Assembly (NCBI GenBank): GCA_016714785.1 | Contig: JADKCC010000057.1 | Span: 82,986 to 146,985 of the forward strand | Length of the DNA stretch: 64,000 bases | DNA from: Saprospiraceae bacterium | GTDB lineage: Bacteria; Bacteroidota; Bacteroidia; Chitinophagales; Saprospiraceae | Reading direction: 5' to 3' | Shown here: piece by piece, positions 54,091 through 63,814 of the stretch | Layout of the letters: each line of letters begins with the position of its first letter | How positions within the stretch are numbered: position 1 is the first letter of the stretch | Translations under genes and position numbers: made by a program | The notes under the pieces: model-generated | Seen by the model: the letters and a program-made list of their open reading frames with translations, nothing else | What the model was told of the DNA's origin: nothing | The model's database searches: none

Positions 54091-55194
54091 CTAAAACTCC
54101 TTAATCACCAAACCATTTTTCATTCTTGGCTCAAACCAGGTACTCTTTGGTGGTAATACTCCGCCTGATTCGGACGTGGCTATTACATCTTCTTTTGTGA
54201 TAGGATAAAAATAAAAACCTGCCTTCCCAGCTGTTTTTACGGCTTGATACAATACATCAATACTAGCGACACCTTCTATATAACTAATCTCAGTAGCCTT
54301 TTTAATATCTTTAATGCCAAGAATATCATTCAATATATGTTGATTAAACAAATCTACATCCAGCAATAAACTTTGCTGATTATGCCCCAATACAGATTGT
54401 TTCCATCTCAAACTATACCATTCGTTATGAATATACATGGTGAGTTGATATTTTTCTTCTGGCTTGGTTACTTCTCTCAAAGGAAGGATATCAAAATAGG
54501 TGGACAAGGAAGCCATAAATTTAGTGTCGGACATTTGTGTAGAAAAATCAACCACCCGACAGAAGTCATAAATCTTCAAATCAGAAAATGGGAAAAATGC
54601 ACATAATAAACCTGGATGTTTTTTGTCATCAAGATCATGCAAATATTTTTTCTTAACCAATCTCGCTGTGATCGCTGATCTATGGTGTCCATCTGCAATA
54701 TATGATCTAGGAATGTGGGAAGAAAATAGTGACTTAACTTGAGCTATGTCATTTTTATCTTTTATTGCCCATAACTCATGTGACTCTGTATCATTATTGA
54801 GCGTAATAGTGAGAATAGATGCGTTGGTGTTAATAAATTGGTTGATATACTCATCTATGGCTTGATGGCCTTCGTAAGCCAATAAAACAGGTTTGATCAT
54901 AGCCTTTCTCATCAACATGAGGCTCAACATCGATTGTTCTTTTTCGGTAATGGTGTGCTCGTGGCCCAATATATTGCCATCTTCAATATCACTGATCTGA
55001 TTGCTGCATATAATTCCAGTATATGTTTTTAGAGCAGAAATTCTGTATATGTAAATAGCTTTTTGATCAGTTTTCTCAAAAAATCCGGCACTTTTATAAT
55101 TAATGTATTCCTTGCTCACATTATCAAAAAAAGAATCGGGGGATGCGATGAGATCTAGATTGGGATAAGATGCTTTGAAAGGATAGATTTTCAT
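54091..55194 (-). CDS. DUF1015-family protein
   Basis: 367 aa. The family motif YIADGHHRSAITARL (about residues 160-175) is present, with the conserved opening IYPFKASYPN and the segment VLLAYEGHQAIDEYI. It ends with SGGVLPPKSTWFEPRMKNGLVIKEF, also typical. The family is annotated as a putative kinase or nucleotide-binding protein, but its job is unknown. It forms an operon with the amidohydrolase. It is the last intact chromosomal gene before the accessory region on the right. Confidence 0.92.
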   Translation of the reverse strand: MKIYPFKASYPNLDLIASPDSFFDNVSKEYINYKSAGFFEKTDQKAIYIYRISALKTYTGIICSNQISDIEDGNILGHEHTITEKEQSMLSLMLMRKAMIKPVLLAYEGHQAIDEYINQFINTNASILTITLNNDTESHELWAIKDKNDIAQVKSLFSSHIPRSYIADGHHRSAITARLVKKKYLHDLDDKKHPGLLCAFFPFSDLKIYDFCRVVDFSTQMSDTKFMASLSTYFDILPLREVTKPEEKYQLTMYIHNEWYSLRWKQSVLGHNQQSLLLDVDLFNQHILNDILGIKDIKKATEISYIEGVASIDVLYQAVKTAGKAGFYFYPITKEDVIATSESGGVLPPKSTWFEPRMKNGLVIKEF

Positions 55195-55337
55195 TTTTTG
55201 TACTTTGGTAAGGTAGTACGAAGGTAAGGAGTTTTGGCTTAAAAACTAACGCAACTTTGAAAAGGTTGAATATATTTTTTAATTTCATAACTATTTTCCA
55301 AGATGTAACTATTTATATTCCTTTAAAACATCAAAAG

Positions 55338-55589
55338 TTACAGAGAAAGTAATTCCTTTGCCGCTGTATTATGCCTATCTTTGAACTGATGGTACAAAGC
55401 AATATATTTATCCTTCCCCTGACTTGCCAGTTCACTCATCTCTATGAGCATGTCTGTGATGCCACCAAATGCCGAAAAAACAATCGTCAATTTTTCACCT
55501 GCATCTATCCTAGGCCGCACGATAGAGACAATATTCTGAATACTGTCAGCACTTGCTACCGAAGATCCGCCAAACTTTAATACTTTCAT
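55338..55589 (-). pseudogene. Aspartokinase N-terminal fragment
   Basis: 84 codons beginning MKVLKFGGSSVASADSIQNI, the ATP-binding opening of aspartokinase (or bifunctional ThrA), continuing through VFSAFGGITDMLIEMSE. A TAA stop then cuts it off about 370 to 730 residues early. No later aspartokinase sequence lies to its left, where the DUF1015 gene is intact. A minus-strand -7 element TAATTTTG (55803-55810) may be its old promoter. It is a stump left at a rearrangement breakpoint. Confidence 0.75.
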
Positions 55590-55929
55590 TTTACACTTAT
55601 TAACACAGATTCCCTTAATTTTACTCTTCCTAAATCCTTCTCTTAAAAAGGAAGGACTTTTGAATCCCAATATAAAAACTTATCCCCTAATTTTATCACC
55701 TGCCATACAATGGCATTTTTAATAATACTTAATTTTAATGTCGTTCAGTTATGAAGTGTAACCCATCAAAGGTTTTGCTCTTTACCTAGCTACATTTGGG
55801 TGCAAAATTACAAATACGATGCCATTTTTGCTAATCTTGGGCTGGTTTGTGTGAAAAAAGGAAGAAAATGGGGTAAGTAAATCATATTAAACGATAAGAA
55901 GAACTTTTAAAAATTTTGGTTATTAGTTT
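55590..55929. other. Leader region of the aspartokinase stump / start of accessory region
   Basis: 340 bp without a gene. It has two small inverted repeats: TCCTTC...GAAGGA (55635-55656) and TGCCAT-aca-ATGGCA followed by five T (55701-55720). On the minus strand these lie in the leader of the aspartokinase stump, where an attenuator would be expected, but no leader peptide is evident. Confidence 0.4.
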
Positions 55930-57064
55930 ATGAATAAAGGAATTGTATTATTTTTACAATCAATTTGGCATAATAATCGTTATATATATTTACACGATCA
56001 ATCAATAAAAGTGAGCCAATCCGATTATATCAAAGACATTGCAAAATATGGTCTCGAAAACGACCAGGAAAAGCTATTGTCTGCGCTCAACGAATTGATA
56101 GATCACTCCAAAAAGACAAAGAAGCTCAATTTTGCCATTCAGCTTCAGTCCATTCTGAAAGAATCTCTACGAATCAAGGATCAAAAACCCTGACCAAAGT
56201 TGGCTCCGAATCCTATTTTAATCGGATAGACGAAAGAGAAATCAGTGACTTAATTCTCGAAAAACTCACTTCTGACTATCGTCTAGAAAATATCGTTGCC
56301 GATGGTTCTGTGATGAATGAGCTGAAGAACTTTATCGAAGAGCACCGGAGAGCAGATTTATTACATAAATTCAACCTACCGATTGCCAATAAGCTCCTAT
56401 TGCATGGTCCATCGGGATGCGGAAAGACATTAGCTTCTTATGTCATATCAGGTGAACTAAACAAAATGATGGTAGTGGTCAATCTTGGCGCAATTGTTTC
56501 ATCAAAGCTTGGAGAGACGAGTAAAAACCTTGCTAAGATATTCCGGAGAGCAGCTGCTGAAGATTGTATCATCTTCATAGATGAGTTTGATAGTTTGGGC
56601 AAAGTACGAGATTATAGCCAAGACCATGGCGAGATGAAACGAGTAGTAAATACCATTTTGCAGTTATTCGATTATCTGCCCCAAAGTAGTATTGTTATTG
56701 CAGCGACAAACCAAAAAGATATGTTAGATGAAGCTCTATTGCGCAGATTTGACTTTCTATTGAGTTTGGCCTACCAAACGAAAAACAAATAGCTGACTTG
56801 GTAGCACTTACGCTTAAAAAAGGAAATTTTAGTTTTGACAATGCACCTAAAGCCAAACAAGCCATCAAAAAAGCGGTAGGTTTGTCATACTTTAGTATTC
56901 AGAAAATGCTGATTACGGCATTAAAAAGAAGCCTATTCCAATTGGACAATCCGGAAAAAATGATATCTCCAAAGATATCAACTTCAGTTTGGGCAGAGTT
57001 GCTTGAGCAAGAGAAAATCGCTCTAATCAATAATTTATTAAATAGAAATTTGATACTTTTGTAA
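55930..57064 (+). pseudogene. AAA+ ATPase, broken by two frameshifts
   Basis: Three pieces align to one AAA+ protein of about 375 aa: 55930-56193 (N-terminal helices, YGLENDQEKLLSALNELIDHS), about 56196-56770 (Walker A GPSGCGKT, Walker B CIIFIDEFDSLG, sensor AATNQ, arginine finger LLRRFD), and about 56765-57064 (lid domain, GLPNEKQIADLVALTLKKG). Frame changes are needed near 56190 and 56765. A GTG at 56011 (VSQSDYIKDIAKYG) may be the original start. In Bacteroidota I recall this type beside a subtilisin-like protease; none is present here. It ends 1 nt before the next gene, so it was the first gene of the operon. Confidence 0.78.
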
Positions 57065-57065
57065 T

Positions 57066-58709
57066 ATGGAAGAAAGTGTTACTTTAAGAGCAGACCATAT
57101 ATCTTATTCAGATCTTAATGAAATGAATGTAGATTCAACATTCCAAAAATCTATTCAAAAAGAATTGATGAATAACCAATTGAGGTTATTGGTAGGGCCT
57201 AGAGGGACGGGAAAAACTCATCAAATGAAATTGGTATATAATTTATGTATTAATGATAATAAAAAACCTCTTCCTCTGTTCGTAACTTTTAATAAATATT
57301 ACAGAATAGATAAATTTGCTGTAAATAGTGACAAGATTGCTATATTTCATCATTGGGTTTTGTTTAAAACTATATTAGCTTGCTATGAAGCATGTGATAA
57401 GCTTGGTAAAGAAATTAAACCTTATAATAATTTCACTAAAGATAAAATTAATCAGATTATTCACAGCATAGAAAGCATTAATATTGATAATTACTTAATA
57501 CCAATTGAACTTAATATTGGGTCTGTAATTGATTATATTAATGAAATCTTAAAACATTGCGAAAGAAAAAGATGTATATTATTATTTGATGATGCCGCAT
57601 TAGTATTGAGCCCTCAATTTTTGTATGAATTTTTAGAAATTTTTAAAAATTTTAAGACTGAAAATATTGCCCCTAAAGCTTCAGTTTATCAAGGGACTGA
57701 ATTTAAAAATCCTAGAGTTCATATACATCAGGAAGGAAATTTAATCAATAGTTGGATAAAAGTAGAAGATGACGAATATATATCATATATGATTGACATA
57801 TATAATAAAAGGTTTCCTCATTATAATTTAGATAATGATGTTATTGAATATTTAGCATTTGCATCGTTCGGTATTACCAGATCATTTATAAGTTTTATTG
57901 AACAATACAATTCTAGCACTCTAAAAAATCCACAATCAAAGATAAATTCAATTCTATCACAAAATATTCAATTTATAGAGCTTGAGCATCGCTCCATGAG
58001 AATAAAAAAGCCTCAATTTGAAATAGTAATTCAAACCAGTTGGGATTTTTTTGTTAAAATAACTGAATTAGTAAAATCTGAGAACAAAAAGCAAATTTAA
58101 AAAAGGTAAAGATATCATTTGAAGAGGATAAGAATAGAAACCCACTTATTGATCGAATGTTGATTTATTAATTGAAAGTGGATTGATGTTCAAAGAAAGA
58201 GTGTGAGTCATGGGGAAGATAGGAAATATGATGTATACATACCTAACTATCTTTTTTTAATAAACAATAAAACTTTTTCAACAGGTAAAGGAACTATTAA
58301 AGACATTCTTTATAAAATAAAATTGAAAAATGAGAAGCATGCAATTAGAAGAAAATTTGAATCCATAATATCAAGTATTGAAATTGATTTAAAGTTAAAT
58401 CTTGAACCTTGCCAAAATTGTGGTACACCTAGGCTGAATGAAAACTCACAATTTTGCCATAATTGCGGTACTAAATTAATTGCTAAAAATGTATTGGAAG
58501 AGTTAGGGAAAATTCCAATAAGTAAACTACCACTAACTGAATGGAGAAGGCATGTCATTAAGGAACAAGGTATTTATAAGAATATCAATGATTACTTAGC
58601 TGACAAGAACCCTTTGGCAACATTAAAACAAATAAAAGGTATATGGAATGTAAAATCTGAGGATATAGTTCAAACAATTGACACATTTATAGAAGATTTT
58701 TTAAATTGA
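57066..58709 (+). pseudogene. ORC/CDC6-like P-loop ATPase with winged-helix and zinc-ribbon tail, broken
   Basis: The main piece (57066-58100, 344 aa) has Walker A GPRGTGKT (residues 44-51), Walker B CILLFDDAAL (Asp175-Asp176), and a lid with FASFGITRSFISFIEQY. The frame stops at 58098-58100. Protein-like sequence continues through two other frames (KVKISFEEDKNRNPLIDRM; LLIESGLMFKERV) and returns to the first at 58200 (VSHGEDRKYDVYIPNYLFLI), the winged-helix part. A zinc ribbon follows (CQNCG ... CHNCG, 58407-58473), then a helical end at 58709. At least three frame changes lie within 110 bp. Bacterial ORC/CDC6-like ATPases often sit in defence loci. Confidence 0.72.
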
Positions 58710-59655
58710 TGAAAAAGTTAAGCTTAACATATAATTCCCCACCTTTTTCTTTTGCCCCTATAGATTTTAGGGAAAGGATAAATAAGAATACAACTCTATT
58801 TAAATGCCCATTAGATAATTATATTTTTCATATTTCACAAATAAATAATTCATATTTAGGTAACGCATCGTTAATTAATAAGCTAAATGAATTGGTTGAG
58901 GAAAATTCTTTAAATCAACAAACAGCCGAAATAATAGAGGGTCATTTAAATAATCCACAAAGAATCAACAGTACATTATTTAATTTGATTCTATTAGGAC
59001 ATATTTCTGCTGTTGAAAGTTTTTTTAGAGAAATTGTTTCAAAAATTATTGTTTTGGACAATCCTTCATTTAGTTATTGTAGTGACAAATCAATTACTTT
59101 TTTGGCTGCAAATTCCCATTCAAAAATTACTATGCCTGAATCATTATTAGAAAATTCTAATTTTTTATCTAAAAGAGAAGTAAAAGATCTATTTAGAGAT
59201 TTTGTGGACGTCAACTTGGATTCAATGTCACTTTCTAGGAGCCTAGGTGAGTTGCTAGATGAATATGAAAAAATTTGCCAAATAAGAAATGCAATAGTAC
59301 ATAGATTTTCAAAAATAGGAGTAAAAAATCTGAAAAAAATTAATATTCATGATGATAAGGATCTTATTGAAAAAAAATTGAAACCAACTATGAATTTATT
59401 CAAAAAGTTGCCACCATTTGTTATAATCTGGTTATAGAAATTAATAATGTTTTAGCTGATAGAATTATATTAAGACAAGTTATTGAATTTGATAAAGTTT
59501 TAAAAAAAAGGAGCGATTTAAAATTAAGTTTAATATGGAGGAAGGATAAACCTACATTTACTAAATATTTTGAATTATTTTATTCAAAAGAATTAAACTT
59601 AAATGTAAGACAAGAGTATAAGAAATTGTTAAACATATATAATGACGCCAAATGA
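58709..59655 (+). pseudogene. HEPN-motif protein, one frameshift
   Basis: The first 242 codons (to 59437) end KKLPPFVIIWL and a stop. The neighbouring frame then continues with ICYNLVIEINNVLADRIIL..., ending KLLNIYNDAK and stop at 59655, giving about 315 aa in all. One frame change near 59420 is required. The helical middle carries CQIRNAIVHRF, with Arg193 and His198 forming the R-x4-H motif of HEPN RNases and toxins, near EYEKI. Junctions are tight: TGATG with the ATPase gene (1-nt overlap) and ATGA with the methyltransferase gene. The HEPN call rests on the motif and helical setting, not on a full domain match. Confidence 0.62.
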
Positions 59656-60811
59656 GTGATGTCTTAGGTAGGTACTATACGGAAAATTTATTTTCAAATT
59701 TGCTTGTTCAGCAATTGGATTGTATTACACCAAAAACTGTCTTAGAATTAGGTGTGGGTAATGGATCCATTCTAAAGGCGGTTAGATCTGAATGGGATAA
59801 AGTTAAATATTATGGATTTGATGTTGATAAGGAAATTGTAAATAAGTACGATAAAGAGAAAGTAATAATTAAATATGGAGATGTCCTTGATGAATCTGAA
59901 TCAAAATTAAATATTTCTTTTGGCAAATTTGATATTGCGGTGTGTAATCCACCTTATTCAAGATTGAAAAATGAAAATGGAGAATATAATCATTTAATAC
60001 AATCATTAAATTTTATACCAGGGTCATTTCCTTTAACCAAAGATATAGTTTTTTTACTAAAAAATTTGGCTTATTTAAAACCAAATGGTAAATTAGGTAT
60101 AATTGTACCAGACACTCTAATCACTTCCCATACATATTTAAATTTCAGAAAGCAGCTATTATCTAATTATGAAGTTGAAAAAATCATTGAGCTACCATCT
60201 AAGATATTTAGAAAAACTGAAGCTAAAACTCACATACTTATTGTAAAAAACAGCAAACCCACAAAGAAACTTGTAAAACTTTTATTTGCAAATAAAGATG
60301 GAATAATAGCTAATGAGAATACAATTGCTAAAAAAGCTTTGGCTGATAGATGGGATTTTTCTTTTAATAGTAGAAAAAGTGATGTGTATTACAATACAGT
60401 TGAATTAGGTAAAATAGCGACAATTAAGCGAGGATCATTCCACATAAAAGTTTGAAAAATTTAAATTGCCAATATATACATTCAACTTCTTATAAGAATT
60501 TATCTAAATTGAGTTTTAAAAACATATTACCTAAAGATCAATTAGATAAAACCTACGCAAAGACTGGAGACATTGTTATGACAAGAGTGGGTACTAGATC
60601 CGTTGGGAAAGTAGCATTAATCACTTCTGGAAAGGTTTTAGTTTCTGATTGTATTCTCATTATAAGGGTTGAAAAAAATATAGAGATTTAGTTTTTTAGT
60701 TATTTATCATCAGATGATTATAGTCAATGGCTCAAAATACATACTCATGGGGTTTGTGCACAATTAGTAAGCAAAATGGATTTAGCTAATTTGAAAATAA
60801 ATTTAATTTGA
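59652..60811 (+). pseudogene. N6-adenine DNA methyltransferase with target-recognition domain, broken
   Basis: 59652-60455 gives the methyltransferase: motif I LELGVGNG (residues 31-38) and catalytic NPPY (99-102) in FDIAVCNPPYSRL, then LKPNGKLGIIVPDTLITSHTYLNFR. Its end (LGKIATIKRGSF) is the start of an HsdS-type recognition domain. This continues in another frame from about 60452 (YIHSTSYKNLSKLSFK, GDIVMTRVGTRSVGKVALI). It then meets a TAG at 60689 and, in the same frame, runs on to 60811 (FFSYLSSDDYSQWLKIHTHG, QLVSKMDLANLKI). The layout is that of a Type I-like or Eco57I-like M-S fusion. One frameshift plus one stop inactivate it. No endonuclease or translocase follows. Confidence 0.78.
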
Positions 60812-60938
60812 ATTTTAAATTGATCTATCCTATTTTCTCCTAATTTTATACTCTCCCAGCGGCTCAAGCGCCATCATTATTCCTTAAAATACGGGTAATC
60901 TTAACGGGAATGCAAAATTTTTCTCTCCCTTTCTCTCG

Positions 60939-60980
60939 TAATATCCTTTGATTGCTTTGTAATATCGTTTGCTTGCTTTG
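60939..60980. repeat. Tandem repeat, left part
   Basis: Two adjoining 21-bp copies, TAATATCCTTTGATTGCTTTG and TAATATCGTTTGCTTGCTTTG. They resemble the seven-copy array right of the IS21 element (63681-63814), so the insertion appears to lie inside one array. Confidence 0.6.
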
Positions 60981-61236
60981 CAACTGGATACACTGGAGCA
61001 TGTTGACCCCCTAAAACAGAATGAATTTTATGTTTAGGCATGCTTTATTTTTTCTGACATTCTGGCTGATATTGACCCCCTTTATAGGGCGGTAGAAATT
61101 ATATTCTGGAGTATGTTGACCTCTGAGTAGGGATTTATCATATGGATTCTGGAGCATACTGACCGCTTTATTGATGTTATTGGCATGGTTTAGCCATTAT
61201 TGGTTGTATTATTTACAATCATTAATAGACTTGGAG

Positions 61237-62718
61237 ATGGCAGGTAAAATCAAGCGCATGAGCACAATCAAACAATTATTATCATGCATAGCAATGGGCA
61301 AGGGATAAAATATATCTCTCGACATTTGTCAATGAGTCGTAATACTGGCACGGAGTTACTTGAGTAAGTTCAAGACTTTGCAGTGTACAGTTGACGATTT
61401 ATTAAAGCTAGACGATCCTATTTTGAAGCTAGATTTCATAGTGGCAACCCTGCTTATAGTGACACATAGGCATGAAGAACTAATGTCTGCTCTCTTATTT
61501 ATGAGTGAACTTAAGAAACCTGGCGTTACGATATTTACTTTGGGAAGAGTATAAGATTGGTCGACCTTCACATTATTGCTATAGTCAGTTTGCTTTCACT
61601 TAGACCAACATGCTGCGTCGTCATCCTACGATGGTGCTCCACCATGATCCGGCAGATAAGTTGATGATTGATTTTTCTGGTAAAAGATGCATTATGTGGA
61701 TAGACAGACAGGCGAAGAGATAAGTTGCCAGTTGTACATTGCAATACTCCATACTCGGGATATGTATGTAGAAGCTTGTCGAGTCAAGATATAAATGATT
61801 TTATAGCCTGTACGTCCCATTGTTTGCAATTTTTAGGTGGAGTACCTAAAGCACTAGTGACAGACAATCTAAAGAGTGCGGTGACAAAAGTGGATAAATA
61901 TGAACCCGAGGTCAACGTTACATTTGAACATTTGGCTAATCACTATGGGAGTATTGTTTTTCCGACCCAGGCCTACAAACCTAGGGATAAAGGCGCTGTT
62001 GAAAATATGGTTAAAATAGTATATACACAAGTTAAAGCACGGCTAAGGAATGTACCATTTTTCAGTCTCTCTGAGCTTAATGAGGAATAAAGGCGCAAGT
62101 ACATTTGTTAAATCAAGGAGGATGCAAACTAAAGGATATACCCGAGAAGAACAGTTCTACTCATCAGAGAAGCCATTGCTCAAACCACTTCCTGATATGC
62201 CTTTTGAAATACAATATACGCGCATATATAAGGTTGCCCAAAACAACCATATCTGCCTAAGTACCGACAAGCATTATTATAGTGTGCCGTTTACTTATAT
62301 CGGTCAGAAAGTTAAGGTTATTTATACAAGATCCACCGTACGCATCTACCACAAAGGAGGTATTGATATGTGCACACTTACGTCATGCGGCTCAAGGAAA
62401 ATATACAACTGTAGAAGAGCATCTCTGCTCTGCTCACCGAGCCTATAATCAACGAAGTCCTGAATATTATATCCAAAAAGCCAGCAAAATCAGTGATTCA
62501 GCCCACCAACTCTTTAAGTTACTCTTTGATCAACCCGATAAGTACCCTGAGCAACTGTACAAAACCTGTGATGGCCTGTTGCGACTCGCTAAGACTTATC
62601 ATACTGAGATGAATTTAATAATGCATGCAAGATTGGCATCGACGAAGGTATATACAATTATAGCTTTATAAAACGCTTACTGGATAATAAAATGACGGGT
62701 ACCAAACACCATCAGTAG
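61237..62718 (+). pseudogene. istA: istA transposase remnant
   Basis: Sequence characteristic of IstA is spread over several frames. MAGKIKRMSTIKQLLS and SKFKTLQCTVDDLL come first (N-terminal DNA-binding part). The rve/DDE core follows (DKLMIDFSGKR; FLGGVPKALVTDNLKSAVTKVDKYEPE with the second Asp; YKPRDKGAVENMVKIVYTQVKARL with the Glu). The C-terminal part is HKHYYSVPFTYIGQKVKV-like (TDKHYYSVPFTYIGQKV), and HPEQ-like (KYPEQLYKTCDGLLRLAKTYH). At least six frame changes or stops are needed for the ~480-aa protein. Confidence 0.75.
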
Positions 62719-62883
62719 CAGATACGCCCTTACCAAAACATTCCAATATCAGGGGTAAGGAGTATTACGTTCAAACCACCATGTTTTAAAATGGTGACTT
62801 CGTCATCTTCTTTATTTATTTTAAAAGGAATCTCCCCATAACTAAACACTAATTTTTTTTCTAACATTTTAAATCAGATATTT

Positions 62884-63600
62884 ATGCAAACGATTGAATC
62901 GCAAATGTCAGAGCTGAGGCTCACGGGTATGAAAAAATCATGGCAGGCAGTACTAAATCCCGCAGACAACATGAGCTGAGTCTATTAGAAGGACTCGAAC
63001 TTTTACTAGATGCCGAGCTCTTGGAGCGAGGCAATAGAAGGACTGGAAGACTACTGAAGAACGCCGCTTTCAGATATCAAGCAACTATAGAACAAATACG
63101 CTGACGCATCTCGTGGGCTAGACAAATCTTTGATAGGCACTCTATCCACAGGCAATTACATCGGGGAAGGTTCATCGTTAATCATTAGGAGCTACAGGTT
63201 GTTGGCGAGTCATATCCAGCATCCGCTTTAGGTCATCAAGCTTGCAATCAAAGGGTTCAAAGTAGCCTATTACAACGTACAAAAACTGATGATGAAAATG
63301 CGAATGGCCAGAATAGATGGGTCGATCTATAAGTTTTTTGAAAAGACAGCGAAGGCCGATGTACTAATCTTGGATGACTTCGGTTTAACATATAGAAAAA
63401 CAAAACCAGCTGATTTTATGGAACTCATAGAAGACAGATACGGCAAAAAGCAACCATTATTGCATCACAACTTCCTATGGCGTCGTGGTTTGATATTATA
63501 GGAGAAGAGACCATTGCAGATGCGGTTTTAGATCGCTTGGCACATACTTCATATAAATCGAACTTAAAGGAGATAGTTTAAGAAAAATCGGTAATTTTGT
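62884..63600 (+). pseudogene. istB: istB helper ATPase remnant
   Basis: Opens MQTIESQMSELRLTGMKKSW, then breaks into several frames. Recognisable pieces are GFKVAYYNVQKLMMKMRMARIDG, the Walker B region ADVLILDDFGLT, MELIEDRYGKKQPLL and the end IIGEETIADAVLDRLAHTSYK. The Walker A loop near 63155 is no longer readable in any frame. The 3' end is approximate. Confidence 0.7.
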
Positions 63601-63680
63601 CACTCTAAGCGGCATAAACCACCAAATCATCTGGGGGGTCAATATGTCCAGAATAGGGGTCAGTTTAAACAGAATATCCA

Positions 63681-63814
63681 GCAACATCGATCGTTTGCTT
63701 TTGCTTATCGATCGTTTGCTGCAACATCGTTCGCTTGCTGTAACATCGTTAGCTTGCTTTGCAACATCCTTTGTTGCTTTGCAACATCGATCGTTGCTTT
63801 GCAATATCGTTTCC
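63681..63814. repeat. Tandem repeat array, right part
   Basis: About seven copies of an 18- to 22-bp unit built on GCAACATCG(A/T)TCG(T)TTGCTT, starting near 63681, 63703, 63721, 63740, 63761, 63781 and 63801. Copies differ by a few bases. It encodes nothing convincing; frames through it are by-products of the repeat. Confidence 0.7.

Larger units (their letters stand above)
60993..63674 (+). mobile_element. Degenerate IS21-family insertion sequence
   Basis: About 2.7 kb with remnants of istA and istB in the usual order. Left-end motifs of the type TTCTGGAnnATnnTGACC occur at 60993-61011, 61060-61080, 61104-61121 and 61147-61164; inverted copies lie at 63633-63653 and, more loosely, 63656-63674. 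Multiple end repeats of this kind are transposase-binding sites in IS21 elements. The exact termini and target duplication cannot be fixed. Both genes are broken, so it cannot move by itself. Confidence 0.75.

Noticed and set aside
55930..60811. BREX or DISARM system
   Set aside because: There is no PglZ/BrxZ phosphatase, no BrxL, no PLD protein and no large helicase. Only the combination of ATPase and methyltransferase is shared.
60939..63814. CRISPR array
   Set aside because: The repeats are 18-22 bp, adjoining, imperfect and without spacers, and no cas gene is present.
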